64,000 nucleotides of DNA from Actinoplanes lobatus (GCF_014205215.1 NZ_JACHNC010000001.1:687001-751000); one strand, 5' to 3'; shown: positions 1 to 7,312, counted from the stretch's first letter. The notes: generated from the letters alone by a model not told the origin. Program-made: numbers and translations.

Positions 1-1935
1 ATCTCGGTGATCGACGGCACCGGCGGCATCGGGAAGACCTGGCTGGCGCTGCGGTGGGCGTACGACAACCTGCCGTGCTTCCCCGACGGGCAGCTCTACG
101 TGAACCTGCGCGGGTTCGACCCGGCCATCGACCCGGTGCCTCCCGCCGTGGCCGTACGCGGGTTCCTCGACGCGCTCGGGGTGTCACCCGAGGCCATCCC
201 GCCCGACCCCACCACGCAGGCCGCGCTGTACCGCAGCCTCGTCGCGGACCGCCGGATCCTGATCGTCCTGGACAACGCCCGCGACAGCGCCCAGGTGATC
301 CCGCTGGTACCCGCCACCGGCACGGTCCTCGTCACCAGCCGCCACCAGCTCACCAGCCTGATCACCGAACACGGCGCCCGGCCGCTCCCGCTCGACGTGC
401 TGCCCGAGGCCGATGCCCGGCAACTCCTCACCGGCCACCTCGGCGCCGACCGGGTCGCCGCCGAACCCGAGGCGGTCACCGCGCTCCTCCGGCATTGCGC
501 GGGTCTGCCGCTGGCACTGGGTGTCGTCGCCGCCCGCGCCTCGGTCCGCCCCGACCTGCCGCTCGCGGCGCCGGCCGCCGAACTGCACGAGACCACCACC
601 CGGCTGGACGCGCTGGACGGCGGCGAGCTGGCGGTGAGTCTCCGTACCGTGCTGTCGTGCTCGTCCACCGCCCTGCCGCGGGACGCCGCGCGGATGTTCG
701 GGCTGCTCGGCCTCGCGCCGGGCCCGGACATCGGCCTGCCCGCCGCCGCGAGTCTCGCCGGCCTGCCGCCGGCCGCCGCCCGCGTCCTGCTGCGCCGGCT
801 CATCGCCGCGCACCTGCTCAACGAGCCGGTGTCCGGCCGCTACCGCATGCACGACCTGGTCCGGTTGTTCGCGGCAGAACAGGCCGGCGCGGACTGCGCG
901 GACCCCGCCGGTGAACGGCACGCGGCGCTGCGCCGCGTGCTCGGCCACTACCTGCACACCGCGCACGCCGCGGACCGGCTGCTCGCCCCGCACCGCGATC
1001 CGATCATCCCCGGCCCGCCGCCGACCGGGACCACACCGGAGGAGTTCGCCGACCACAACGAGGCGCTGGCCTGGTTCACCGCCGAGCACGCCGCGCTGCT
1101 CGCCACCGTCGACCGGGCCGCCGACGCCGGGATCGACACGCACATCTGGCACCTCGCGTGGGCGCTGACCACCTACTTCAACCGGCGTGGGCACTGGTAC
1201 GACCACGCCGCGACCTACACCGCCGCACTGCGGGCGACCAGGCGCATGGCCGACCGGCACGCACAGGCCCACGCCCACCGGGGCCTCGCCGTGGCGTACA
1301 CCTGGTTCGGTCGCCACGACGACGCCCACACCCACCTCGACCATGCCCTCGGACTGTTCGGTGAGCTCGGTGACCTCGCCGGACAGGCACTCAGCCGCCG
1401 CACCCTCGCCCGGGTCTGGGCACAACAGGGCGAACACCGGCAGGCCCTCCCCCACGACGAGCGGGCCCTCGCCCTCTACCAGGCCGCCGGCCACCGCAGC
1501 GGGCAGGCCACCGCGCTCAACGCCATCGGGTGGCACCACGCACACCTCGACGACCACCAGCAGGCCCTCACCTACTGCCAACGGGCCCTGGCCCTGCACC
1601 AGGAACTCGGCGACCGCCACGGCACCGCCGCCACCTGGGACAGCCTCGGCTACATCCACCTCCACCTCGGCCACCACCAGCGGGCCACCGAGTGCTACCA
1701 GCATGCGCTCGACCTGTTCCGCGACCTCGACGACCGGTACCAGCAGGCCGAGACGGCCATGAACCTGGGCGACACCTGCCGGACCGTCGGCGACATCGAC
1801 ACCGCGCACACCCACTGGCGGCACGCGCTGGACGTCCTGGACGAACTCGGCCACCCCCGCGCCGAACAGGTCCGCGCCAGGCTGAGCCACGGACCCGCCC
1901 GTCCGTACGGCCGCCTGCCCGTTCGCAGCGGCTGA
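1..1935 (+). CDS. NB-ARC/TPR transcriptional regulator, AfsR/SARP-like (5' end outside window)
   Basis: The frame is open at base 1, so the N-terminus, where an AfsR-like protein would carry its SARP DNA-binding and BTAD domains, is missing. The visible part starts at the P-loop GTGGIGKT (residues 6-13 from the window edge), then a Walker B-like LIVLD near residue 90 and GLPLAL near 170, the normal NB-ARC order. From about residue 400 there are helical tetratricopeptide repeats rich in His, Ala and Asp. Proteins of this build are ATP-dependent STAND regulators of secondary metabolism or development. The target is unknown. The next gene starts 33 bp downstream on the same strand and may be co-transcribed. 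NB-ARC and TPR are clear; the regulator role is family inference because the DNA-binding part cannot be seen. Confidence 0.85.
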   Translation: MSVIDGTGGIGKTWLALRWAYDNLPCFPDGQLYVNLRGFDPAIDPVPPAVAVRGFLDALGVSPEAIPPDPTTQAALYRSLVADRRILIVLDNARDSAQVIPLVPATGTVLVTSRHQLTSLITEHGARPLPLDVLPEADARQLLTGHLGADRVAAEPEAVTALLRHCAGLPLALGVVAARASVRPDLPLAAPAAELHETTTRLDALDGGELAVSLRTVLSCSSTALPRDAARMFGLLGLAPGPDIGLPAAASLAGLPPAAARVLLRRLIAAHLLNEPVSGRYRMHDLVRLFAAEQAGADCADPAGERHAALRRVLGHYLHTAHAADRLLAPHRDPIIPGPPPTGTTPEEFADHNEALAWFTAEHAALLATVDRAADAGIDTHIWHLAWALTTYFNRRGHWYDHAATYTAALRATRRMADRHAQAHAHRGLAVAYTWFGRHDDAHTHLDHALGLFGELGDLAGQALSRRTLARVWAQQGEHRQALPHDERALALYQAAGHRSGQATALNAIGWHHAHLDDHQQALTYCQRALALHQELGDRHGTAATWDSLGYIHLHLGHHQRATECYQHALDLFRDLDDRYQQAETAMNLGDTCRTVGDIDTAHTHWRHALDVLDELGHPRAEQVRARLSHGPARPYGRLPVRSG

Positions 1936-1968
1936 ACCGCTCAGGTCGCGGCCCGGCCTGCCGAACAG

Positions 1969-2802
1969 ATGTTCATGGCCGGGCCACTGCTGGCCGCGGT
2001 ACTGATCGTCAAGAACGAGGCCGCGATGCTGCCCGCCTGCCTGGAGTCGCTCGCAGGCGTGGTCGACCAGATCCACGTGCACGACACCGGCTCCACCGAC
2101 GGCACTCCGGCGGTAGCCGCCCGGCACGGCGCCACCGTCACCCACGGCGGCTGGCACGACGACTTCTCGGCCGCCCGCAACGAGGCACAGCAGGGCTGCC
2201 CGGCGACCTGGATCCTCGCCGTCGACGCCGACCACCGGGTGACGGCCGACCCCGGCGCGCTGCGGCGGCTGCTCGCCGAGGCCACCACGGACGCCCTCCT
2301 GGTACAGGTCGACGGAGCGCACCACGCCGGTGCCCACACCCAGTTCGAGACGCGGCTCTACCGGCCCGGCTCGCTCTCCTGGACCGGCCGGGTGCACGAA
2401 CGGCTGGCCGGGCCCGGCTCCGAGCCCCCGGACCAGGGCACCGTGCCCGCGGCCACGCTGCGGCTGCACCACCTCGGCCACGCCACCTACGCCGACCGGA
2501 TCCGCCGCGCCGACCGCAATGTCGCCCTCGGCAAACTCACCCTCGACGAGCTCATCGCCCAGGGACCGGCCGCCGACCCGCGGCAGATCGCCCGTACGCT
2601 GCTCGACCTGGGCCGTGACTGCACGGCGGCCGAACAGCTCCAGCAGGCGGTCGACACGTTCGCCCTGTTGCGCGAGATGTTCCCGGGCACACCGGAGTCG
2701 TCGCAGGCGAACGACGCGCTGAGCCGCCTCATGGTCGGGGTCTGCTACGAGAATTTCTGCCGGGTCCTGGTCGACCAGTTGCAGGCCGCGAACCGGCCCT
2801 GA
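1969..2802 (+). CDS. GT2-type glycosyltransferase
   Basis: A 277-residue protein beginning LLAAVLIVKNEAAMLPACL, the typical N-terminal strand and helix of GT-A family 2 enzymes. DTGSTDGT (residues 39-46) binds the nucleotide, and DADH (86-89) supplies the metal-binding DxD-like acid. The C-terminal third is helical and Ala/Gln-rich, as in GT2 proteins of the TPR-associated type. There is no signal peptide or membrane segment, so it should act in the cytosol on an unknown acceptor. ATG at 1969 is used; a second ATG lies two codons in. It follows the regulator gene by 33 bp and converges on the MauE-like gene. Confidence 0.85.
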   Translation: MFMAGPLLAAVLIVKNEAAMLPACLESLAGVVDQIHVHDTGSTDGTPAVAARHGATVTHGGWHDDFSAARNEAQQGCPATWILAVDADHRVTADPGALRRLLAEATTDALLVQVDGAHHAGAHTQFETRLYRPGSLSWTGRVHERLAGPGSEPPDQGTVPAATLRLHHLGHATYADRIRRADRNVALGKLTLDELIAQGPAADPRQIARTLLDLGRDCTAAEQLQQAVDTFALLREMFPGTPESSQANDALSRLMVGVCYENFCRVLVDQLQAANRP

Positions 2803-2812
2803 GAACGTCAAA

Positions 2813-2837
2813 GGGCCAGCCCATGACGAGCTGACCC
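2813..2837. terminator. Candidate bidirectional hairpin between convergent genes
   Basis: The arms GGGCCAGC and GCTGACCC pair with one internal mismatch around a 9-nt loop, just after the glycosyltransferase stop. It lies between two convergent genes (stops at 2802 and 2956). The rest of this 153-bp spacer shows nothing else. There is no long T tract, so the assignment is tentative. Confidence 0.35.
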
Positions 2838-2955
2838 AAATGTTCATCATGCTGGGCGCGACGGACACCGGGGGTGCCGGCCGGCGGCAACGTTGCGACG
2901 TCGGCGGATCGCGTGACGACCGGGTCGCCGATAGCCGGGTACGGGTGGCGGCCGG

Positions 2956-3474
2956 TCAGGAGCCGCCGAGGACGTACGCCAGGTCGTCCCAGCGCGTGAC
3001 GAGCAGACCGGCGACCGCGCCGGCCGCCAGTGCGATGGCCACGGCCGCCACGGTGGCGGCCGGATCGGCCGTGACGGCTGCGACCAGCCCGAGCGCGGCG
3101 ACGGCCACCAGAACCAGATTGCGGGCGATGTGGCTGCCCCGGACGGGCCCGGCGTCGTATCCGAAACACCGGCAGCGCAAGGTCGCGCCCTGCCGCAGGT
3201 TGACGGCCAGGGTGGCGGTGAAGGCGGCAAGGGTGAGCGCGCTGAGCAGATAGCCGGCCGGGACGGCGGGCGGAATCCACAGCAGGACCACGCTGGTGGC
3301 CTCGGCGAGCACGGTGGCCGCCGCCAGGGGACGCCGGGCATGCCGGGGAATCCACCGGATCGGCCGGAGCGAGCCGGTGAAGGCGGCGAAGGCCGCCGGG
3401 CGGACCTTGCCGGCCACCGCCACGACGAAGACCGTCGTCAGCAGGGCCCGGCAGGCGAGGTCGAGGTAGTGCAC
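2956..3474 (-). CDS. MauE/DoxX-like redox-associated membrane protein
   Basis: A 172-residue protein with four hydrophobic segments (about 8-24, 50-68, 72-92, 118-160) and a CRC motif at residues 101-103 followed by FG, like the Cys-x-Cys-Phe-Gly element of MauE. MauE-family proteins help supply disulfides to small exported proteins, classically the methylamine dehydrogenase light chain, usually with a thioredoxin-like MauD. A MauD/TlpA-like gene is present in this cassette (6224-6751), but no methylamine dehydrogenase gene is, so the likely client is the Cys-containing peptide at 4099-4302. The GTG start at 3474 lies 23 bp after the signal peptidase stop and begins directly with the first membrane segment. 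This is the last gene of the cassette. Confidence 0.75.
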   Translation of the reverse strand: MHYLDLACRALLTTVFVVAVAGKVRPAAFAAFTGSLRPIRWIPRHARRPLAAATVLAEATSVVLLWIPPAVPAGYLLSALTLAAFTATLAVNLRQGATLRCRCFGYDAGPVRGSHIARNLVLVAVAALGLVAAVTADPAATVAAVAIALAAGAVAGLLVTRWDDLAYVLGGS

Positions 3475-3497
3475 GCCGGATTCCGTTCTCTGCGGGG

Positions 3498-3914
3498 TCA
3501 GTCGCCGATGCGGCGGACGACCGTGGCGAGGATGTTGGCGATCGGGATGAAGCCCAGATGCCGCGAGTCCAGGCTCTGCGCCCGATTGTCGCCGATCACC
3601 GCGACGTGGCCGTGCGGCACGACGGCGGCGGCCATCTCGTCCGGGGCCGCGTCGTCCGCGACCGCCGCGACCCGCTTGACCAGCACCGGCCCGTCGGAGG
3701 ATCCCGGCACCCCGTGCGGACGCGGATTGCGGAACACCACCACATCCCCGCGCCGGGGCGCGGTCGATCGCCGGCGGCGGGCGATCAGCCGGTCGCCGTC
3801 GCGATAGGTCGGCTGCATGCTCGGGCCACGGACGACGGCCACGAGTACGGCGTTTCGAATCCACAGTGCACCGGCCCCGGCCAGCGCGAGCACCGCGGCA
3901 ACGGCGATCAGCAT
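3498..3914 (-). CDS. S26-family signal peptidase (small, cassette-specific)
   Basis: A 138-residue protein with one N-terminal membrane anchor (residues 2-28) followed by RGPSMQPT, which holds the catalytic Ser32, then VLVKRV with the general base Lys80, and GDN..S.DSR at 109-118, the conserved C-terminal box of type I signal peptidases. The order and Ser-Lys spacing are right for an active enzyme. It is much shorter than a housekeeping SipA-type enzyme. The start has a clear GGAGG ribosome site 6 bp upstream. Its place between a peptide gene and a redox membrane protein suggests it removes the leader of the exported peptide. This link is inference; the peptidase fold is well supported. Confidence 0.85.
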   Translation of the reverse strand: MLIAVAAVLALAGAGALWIRNAVLVAVVRGPSMQPTYRDGDRLIARRRRSTAPRRGDVVVFRNPRPHGVPGSSDGPVLVKRVAAVADDAAPDEMAAAVVPHGHVAVIGDNRAQSLDSRHLGFIPIANILATVVRRIGD

Positions 3915-3977
3915 CGCGGTCCTCCGTCTCGCGAGAAGTCCTGCCGCCGAGTAACACCCGGCGGCAGGAACAACACC

Positions 3978-4070
3978 CTACGCGGAGCAGTCGCAGGTGA
4001 CGTAGGTGACCGCAGCCACCGTCACGAGCGGACAATCATGCTCGACTGTCACTTCCCCGGCGCTTCTCAC
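3978..4070 (-). CDS. Possible 30-residue Cys-x-Cys micro-ORF
   Basis: Downstream of the four-Cys peptide gene there is a short open frame starting GTG at 4070 (or GTG at 4052) and ending TAG at 3978. It would encode a peptide with Cys13 and a C-terminal TYVTCDCSA. The VTY..C pattern recalls the end of the upstream peptide (VTYSCTGK). The ribosome site is weak: GGCGG abuts the first GTG and GGGGAA abuts the second. It could be a second small product, a decayed duplicate of the peptide gene, or chance. It ends 63 bp before the signal peptidase start. Confidence 0.25.
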   Translation of the reverse strand: MRSAGEVTVEHDCPLVTVAAVTYVTCDCSA

Positions 4071-4089
4071 CCGCCGATCGACGGGTGAA
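4065..4089. repeat. 25-bp hairpin repeat, copy 1 (downstream of peptide gene)
   Basis: This copy is identical to that at 4351-4375 in 24 of 25 positions. Each copy is itself an inverted repeat: TCACCCG and CGGGTGA pair around an 8-nt loop. This copy begins 9 bp beyond the peptide stop codon (minus-strand sense). It could be an attenuator or RNA-stability hairpin that sets the amount of peptide mRNA relative to the downstream peptidase and MauE genes. Confidence 0.7.
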
Positions 4090-4098
4090 CCCGGGCGT

Positions 4099-4302
4099 CT
4101 ACTTGCCCGTGCAGCTGTAGGTCACCTTCGGCGCGCACGAGTCGTAGTTCCTGGTGATCTTGTACCGGACGACGCCGTCGGCGCCGGCGCAGTAGCCCGC
4201 CGGGGTACGCACCGTGCTGATCAGGACGCAGGCCGCTTCGGCCTCCGTCGTGGGCGCCACCATCGCCAGCAGGCGGTCGGCGAGCTTGCCGAACATGCTC
4301 AT
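4099..4302 (-). CDS. Four-cysteine small peptide precursor (putative exported peptide)
   Basis: A 67-residue protein with an apparent leader (FGKLADRLLAMVAP, then TTEAEA) and a core carrying Cys25, Cys38, Cys56 and Cys64, ending CTGK. The core is Tyr/Thr/Val-rich, unlike a cytosolic enzyme. The leader is amphipathic rather than a classic Sec signal, and the small residues AEA|AC near 23-25 make a plausible signal-peptidase-like cut. The GAGGGAG ribosome site 7 bp before ATG 4302 is one of the best in the region. It lies 50 bp after the ABC exporter gene and before the peptidase and MauE genes, so it is the obvious substrate of all of them. I recognise no named family. Antimicrobial, signal or cofactor-carrier roles are all possible. 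Confidence 0.65.
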   Translation of the reverse strand: MSMFGKLADRLLAMVAPTTEAEAACVLISTVRTPAGYCAGADGVVRYKITRNYDSCAPKVTYSCTGK

Positions 4303-4350
4303 CTGTTTGCTCCCTCGTGTGTACCAGCCGGTGGGTTACCGGCCGGCATG

Positions 4351-4375
4351 TCTCACCCGCCGGTCGACGGGTGAA
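4351..4375. repeat. 25-bp hairpin repeat, copy 2 (end of ABC exporter gene)
   Basis: This second copy of the 25-bp inverted repeat overlaps the last codons of the ABC exporter, so that the protein ends HPSTGG. It lies 286 bp from copy 1, with the peptide gene between them. Arms are TCACCCG and CGGGTGA. The repeat may have arisen by duplication of a gene end, and as RNA would form hairpins both before and after the peptide coding region. Confidence 0.7.
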
Positions 4376-6227
4376 GTTCTGCGCGCGCATCCGGCGATGC
4401 GGTGTAGCCGGACGCCTGCAAGGTGAAGAGCCCGGCGTAGGTGCCACCGGCCGCCAGGAGGGTGTCGTGGTCGCCCAGCTCGGTGACCACCCCGCCGGAC
4501 AGCACGGCGATGGTGTCGGCGTCGCGTACGGTGCTCAGCCGGTGCGAGATGAGAACGCTGGTGGATCCCTCGCGCAGCGCCCGCAGCCGGGTGTGGACCT
4601 CGTGCTCGGCGTCGGCGTCCAGTCCGGCGCTCGGCTCGTCCAGGATCAGCAGGTCCCGGTCGGCGCGCATGAACGCGCGCGCCAGCGCCAGTCGCTGCCA
4701 CTGCCCGCCGGAGAGCTGCACGCCACTCGACGCCTTCTCCTCGAGCACCTCGTCCGGGGAGAAGAATCTGGTCAGCAGGGTGTCGTAGCCGCGAGGCAGC
4801 TTCTCGACGGTCAGGTGGCAGCCGGCTCGCTCGGCGGTGGCCTCGATCGCCGGGCGGTCGTCGAGGCGGGCGACGTCGCCGAGCCCGATGTTCTCGGCCG
4901 CACTCAGGTCGTACGACATGAAGTCCTGGAAGACGGCGCCCAGGCGCTCGCGCAGCTCCTCGACCGGGAACCGGCGCAGATCGACGCCGTCCCACAGCAC
5001 CGCGCCACGGGTCGGGTCGTAGAGCCGGCACAGCAGTTTGACGATCGTGCTCTTGCCCGCGCCGTTGAGCCCGACCAACGCCGTCGCCCGGCCGGCCCGG
5101 ATGGTGAGGTTGACGCCCCGAAGGATCCAGGGCAGCGACGGGCCGTAGCGGAACCAGACGTCGCGCAGCTCGATGGCGTCCCGCAGCGACGGCACGGGCA
5201 GCACCGGCAGGCCCTCCAGCGGCGCCAGGTCGGCCGGCGCCCGCACCACCTGCTGGAAGTGCGTGAAGATCAACAGCGCCTGATGGGTACGCGCGACGTT
5301 GCCGATGATCGAGGCGAGCAGGTTCTGCACCCCGGCGGTCGCAGCCGCGAAGACCACGATGTCGCCGACGCCCAGCCGGCCCGAGCGGGCGGAGAGCGCC
5401 GCCCACACCAGTCCGCCGCCGGCCACCACAGCGCCGAGCCCGGTCAGTGCCGACTGCATCCGCAGCTCTCGCAGGTCCAGCCCGCGCATCCCCCGGTTGA
5501 TCTTCCGCAGCTCGGTCGTCATCCGGACGGCGAACAGGTCGCTGAGCCCGTAGATGCGGACCTCCTTGGCCGCGGTGACCGACGAGATCAGATCCGCGTA
5601 GAACAGTTCGCGCCGGCTGGCGTGCCCGAGTTGCAGCATCATCGCCGCCCGGGCCCGCGACAGGGTCAGCTCGGCCCGGACGGTCGGGATCGCCGCGACG
5701 GTCACCACCACCGCCATCCAGGGGGCCATGCTCGCCAGCGCGGCGACGAAGCCGACGATCGTGACGGCGGACTGCGCGATGGTCAGCCCGTTCGCGGTGA
5801 CCTGGGCGGGGGTCGCCGGACCGTCGGAGACGGCCAGTTGCAGGCGGTCCTGGAAGTCCGGATCCTCGAAGCGGCCGAGCCCACCGAAGCCGCCGATCGC
5901 CCGGTAGAGCTGCGCACGCCCGGCGAGCTGGGTGCGCCGGCTCAGTTCGGCGTCGACGAAGTTGCCGACCGCCGGCAGCAGCGCGCCGGCAAGGGTGGTC
6001 ACCGCCAGCGCCAGCACCACGGCCAGCACCGCCCTGGTCGTACCGCCGTCGACCAGCAGGTCCAGCAGCAGCTTTGTCATCCAGGCCGCCGCCACCGGGG
6101 CCAGGCCACCGGCCAGCGCGACGCCGATCCGCGCCGCGAGCAGCCATCGGGAGGCCTGCCAGGCCAGCGCGAAGGCGGCCTTCAGCAGGGCGAGGGTGCC
6201 CCGGGCGCCGGAGTCAGCGCCGCTCAT
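4353..6227 (-). CDS. ABC exporter with fused membrane and ATPase domains (peptide export)
   Basis: A 624-residue half-transporter: membrane segments between about 25 and 320, then an ATPase domain with Walker A GLNGAGKST (386-394), Q-loop Gln434, signature LSGGQ (505-509) and Walker B LLILDEP (526-532). It resembles bacteriocin and lantibiotic exporters (NisT-like) in layout and length. It lacks the N-terminal C39 protease that many peptide exporters carry, which fits a separate S26 peptidase in the same cassette doing the cleavage. Its ATG overlaps the stop of the thioredoxin-like gene (ATGA at 6224-6227), showing translational coupling. The C-terminus lies in a 25-bp hairpin repeat. The probable substrate is the peptide encoded next. 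Confidence 0.85.
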   Translation of the reverse strand: MSGADSGARGTLALLKAAFALAWQASRWLLAARIGVALAGGLAPVAAAWMTKLLLDLLVDGGTTRAVLAVVLALAVTTLAGALLPAVGNFVDAELSRRTQLAGRAQLYRAIGGFGGLGRFEDPDFQDRLQLAVSDGPATPAQVTANGLTIAQSAVTIVGFVAALASMAPWMAVVVTVAAIPTVRAELTLSRARAAMMLQLGHASRRELFYADLISSVTAAKEVRIYGLSDLFAVRMTTELRKINRGMRGLDLRELRMQSALTGLGAVVAGGGLVWAALSARSGRLGVGDIVVFAAATAGVQNLLASIIGNVARTHQALLIFTHFQQVVRAPADLAPLEGLPVLPVPSLRDAIELRDVWFRYGPSLPWILRGVNLTIRAGRATALVGLNGAGKSTIVKLLCRLYDPTRGAVLWDGVDLRRFPVEELRERLGAVFQDFMSYDLSAAENIGLGDVARLDDRPAIEATAERAGCHLTVEKLPRGYDTLLTRFFSPDEVLEEKASSGVQLSGGQWQRLALARAFMRADRDLLILDEPSAGLDADAEHEVHTRLRALREGSTSVLISHRLSTVRDADTIAVLSGGVVTELGDHDTLLAAGGTYAGLFTLQASGYTASPDARAELHPSTGG

Positions 6228-6751
6228 GCGGCCGCCGCGACGGGCAGGTCGTCCACAGCGACGCCGCCGGCCACGACGCGGCCGGTGGCGTCCACCACGA
6301 AGAAGGAGGGGAAGGCTTGCACCGAGAACGCCGAGAGCAGCGAGTCGTCCTCGTTCTGCAGGACCACCCGCGCGACCGGCTCCAGCGACGGCAGGTACTG
6401 CGACGCCGACTCGGCGTCGCCCGTCACGACCGCCCAGGAGCGCTGCGGGCCGAAGGCCGCCGACCGTGCGGCGGCCACGAAAGCCGGCAATTGCTCGCTG
6501 CAGGCATCGCAGCCGGGCGAGAAGAAGCCGACGAGCGTACGGCCGTCGAGATCGGCCCGGGACAGCGGCTGCTGCCGCAGGTCGCGGGCGGCGAAGTCGC
6601 CGACCGGCGAGCCGGACGGCAGCACGCCCGGGTACGTGGCCGAGCCGGTCGCCGGGCGCTGGCGCAGACGCCGGATGATGCCGAGAGTGAGCAGCAGGTT
6701 GAGCAGAGTGAGCGCACCGAAGAGGGCCATTAGAACGTAGAGAACCGCCAC
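6224..6751 (-). CDS. Membrane-anchored thioredoxin-like protein (TlpA/MauD type)
   Basis: A 175-residue protein with an N-terminal membrane anchor (residues 3-26) and an extracytoplasmic thioredoxin fold: GFFSPGCDACSEQLP holds the redox pair Cys81 and Cys84, and AFPSFFVVD holds the cis-proline (148). Such proteins oxidise, reduce or isomerise disulfides outside the membrane. With the MauE-like gene at the other end of the cassette it matches the MauD-MauE pair. GTG 6751 is chosen because GGGGGA lies 6 bp upstream and translation then starts at the anchor; a longer frame upstream has no ribosome site. This is the first gene of the cassette, so the promoter should lie just above 6752. Confidence 0.8.
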   Translation of the reverse strand: MAVLYVLMALFGALTLLNLLLTLGIIRRLRQRPATGSATYPGVLPSGSPVGDFAARDLRQQPLSRADLDGRTLVGFFSPGCDACSEQLPAFVAAARSAAFGPQRSWAVVTGDAESASQYLPSLEPVARVVLQNEDDSLLSAFSVQAFPSFFVVDATGRVVAGGVAVDDLPVAAAA

Positions 6752-7054
6752 CTGTTTTCCCCCGTACAGATGATCAACAACCGGTCGAGAGTCTCTCACG
6801 TTAGGCACCGCGACTCTACGTCGGCTCTCCATTCGCTCTCACCACCGCCCGTCGACGCGGTTCGATATCGGCTTCCCTCATGGGGCCGAGTCATACCTGG
6901 CAACGTGTCACCCAGGGCCGCCGGGCCTTTGACGAAAGGGCCTGTCTCGAATGAACGGAAATCGCCGCACGAAATAGGCCGACAGCGGCGTCGCAAGCGT
7001 CATAGGTCTATTGAGCCTGCTCATGCGTGAAACCGTCGCGGACGGCGAATCGGC
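6752..7054. other. Non-coding spacer upstream of the peptide cassette
   Basis: No gene is evident here. The stretch should hold the cassette promoter. I see a short perfect palindrome GAGAGTCTCTC at 6787-6797, about 36 bp upstream of the first start codon, which could be a regulator site. An imperfect stem CCTTT/AAAGG with outer GG/CC pairs lies near 6927-6944. No convincing -10/-35 pair could be fixed by eye. Confidence 0.4.
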
Positions 7055-7060
7055 CTCAGC

Positions 7061-7195
7061 CCTGTCAGGCACCTGCACGATCTGCGCCACACCCACAAGA
7101 CGTGGCTGATCGAAGACGACATTCCCGAAGTTGCTCAAGCCCGCAGGCACAACGGCGGCGTCGACCCATCCTCGGCACGCGATTCACCCGGATAG
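7061..7195 (+). pseudogene. Tyrosine-recombinase (phage integrase) C-terminal remnant
   Basis: One frame reads HLHDLRHTHKTWLIEDD followed by IPEVAQARR and a stop at 7193. This is the box-II region of tyrosine recombinases, including the catalytic H-x-x-R (HDLRH). The upstream catalytic domain is absent and the downstream box with the nucleophilic tyrosine is lost; another frame up to about 7248 (ending APKLLPM) may hold more of the old C-terminus after a frameshift. It lies about 120 bp from the 3' end of a tRNA gene, the usual place for such integrases, so it marks a lost integrative element. It cannot be functional. Confidence 0.75.
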
Positions 7196-7254
7196 CTGGG
7201 AGCTGGATCATGAAACGATCTTGCGCTCCCAAGCTGCTCCCAATGTAAGCAGCA

Positions 7255-7297
7255 AAACAACAACGGCCCGTTACCGATAAATCGGTGACGGGCCGTT
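7255..7297 (-). terminator. Rho-independent terminator of the tRNA operon
   Basis: The 17-nt arms at 7262-7278 and 7281-7297 (AACGGCCCGTTACCGAT on the plus strand) pair with a single T-G wobble around a 2-nt loop. On the minus strand the stem is followed by TTGTTTTGC, a short T-rich run. It lies 16 bp beyond the tRNA-Val 3' end. Confidence 0.85.
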
Positions 7298-7312
7298 CAA
7301 CTGCATAAACTC

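Noticed and set aside
184..2868. A very long open frame on the minus strand opposite the NB-ARC regulator and glycosyltransferase
   Set aside because: It is opposite two well-supported genes and reads as Gly/Val/Arg/Gln-rich sequence without domains, the usual shadow in high-GC DNA.
4067..4447. Minus-strand frame overlapping the peptide gene and ending HPSIGG in the hairpin repeat
   Set aside because: It is Arg/Pro/His-rich and out of frame with both the peptide and the exporter; the HPSIGG ending only reflects the duplicated repeat.
2956..6751. Calling the redox cassette a methylamine-use operon because of MauE and MauD-like genes
   Set aside because: No methylamine dehydrogenase subunits or amicyanin are present; only the disulfide-handling parts are shared.
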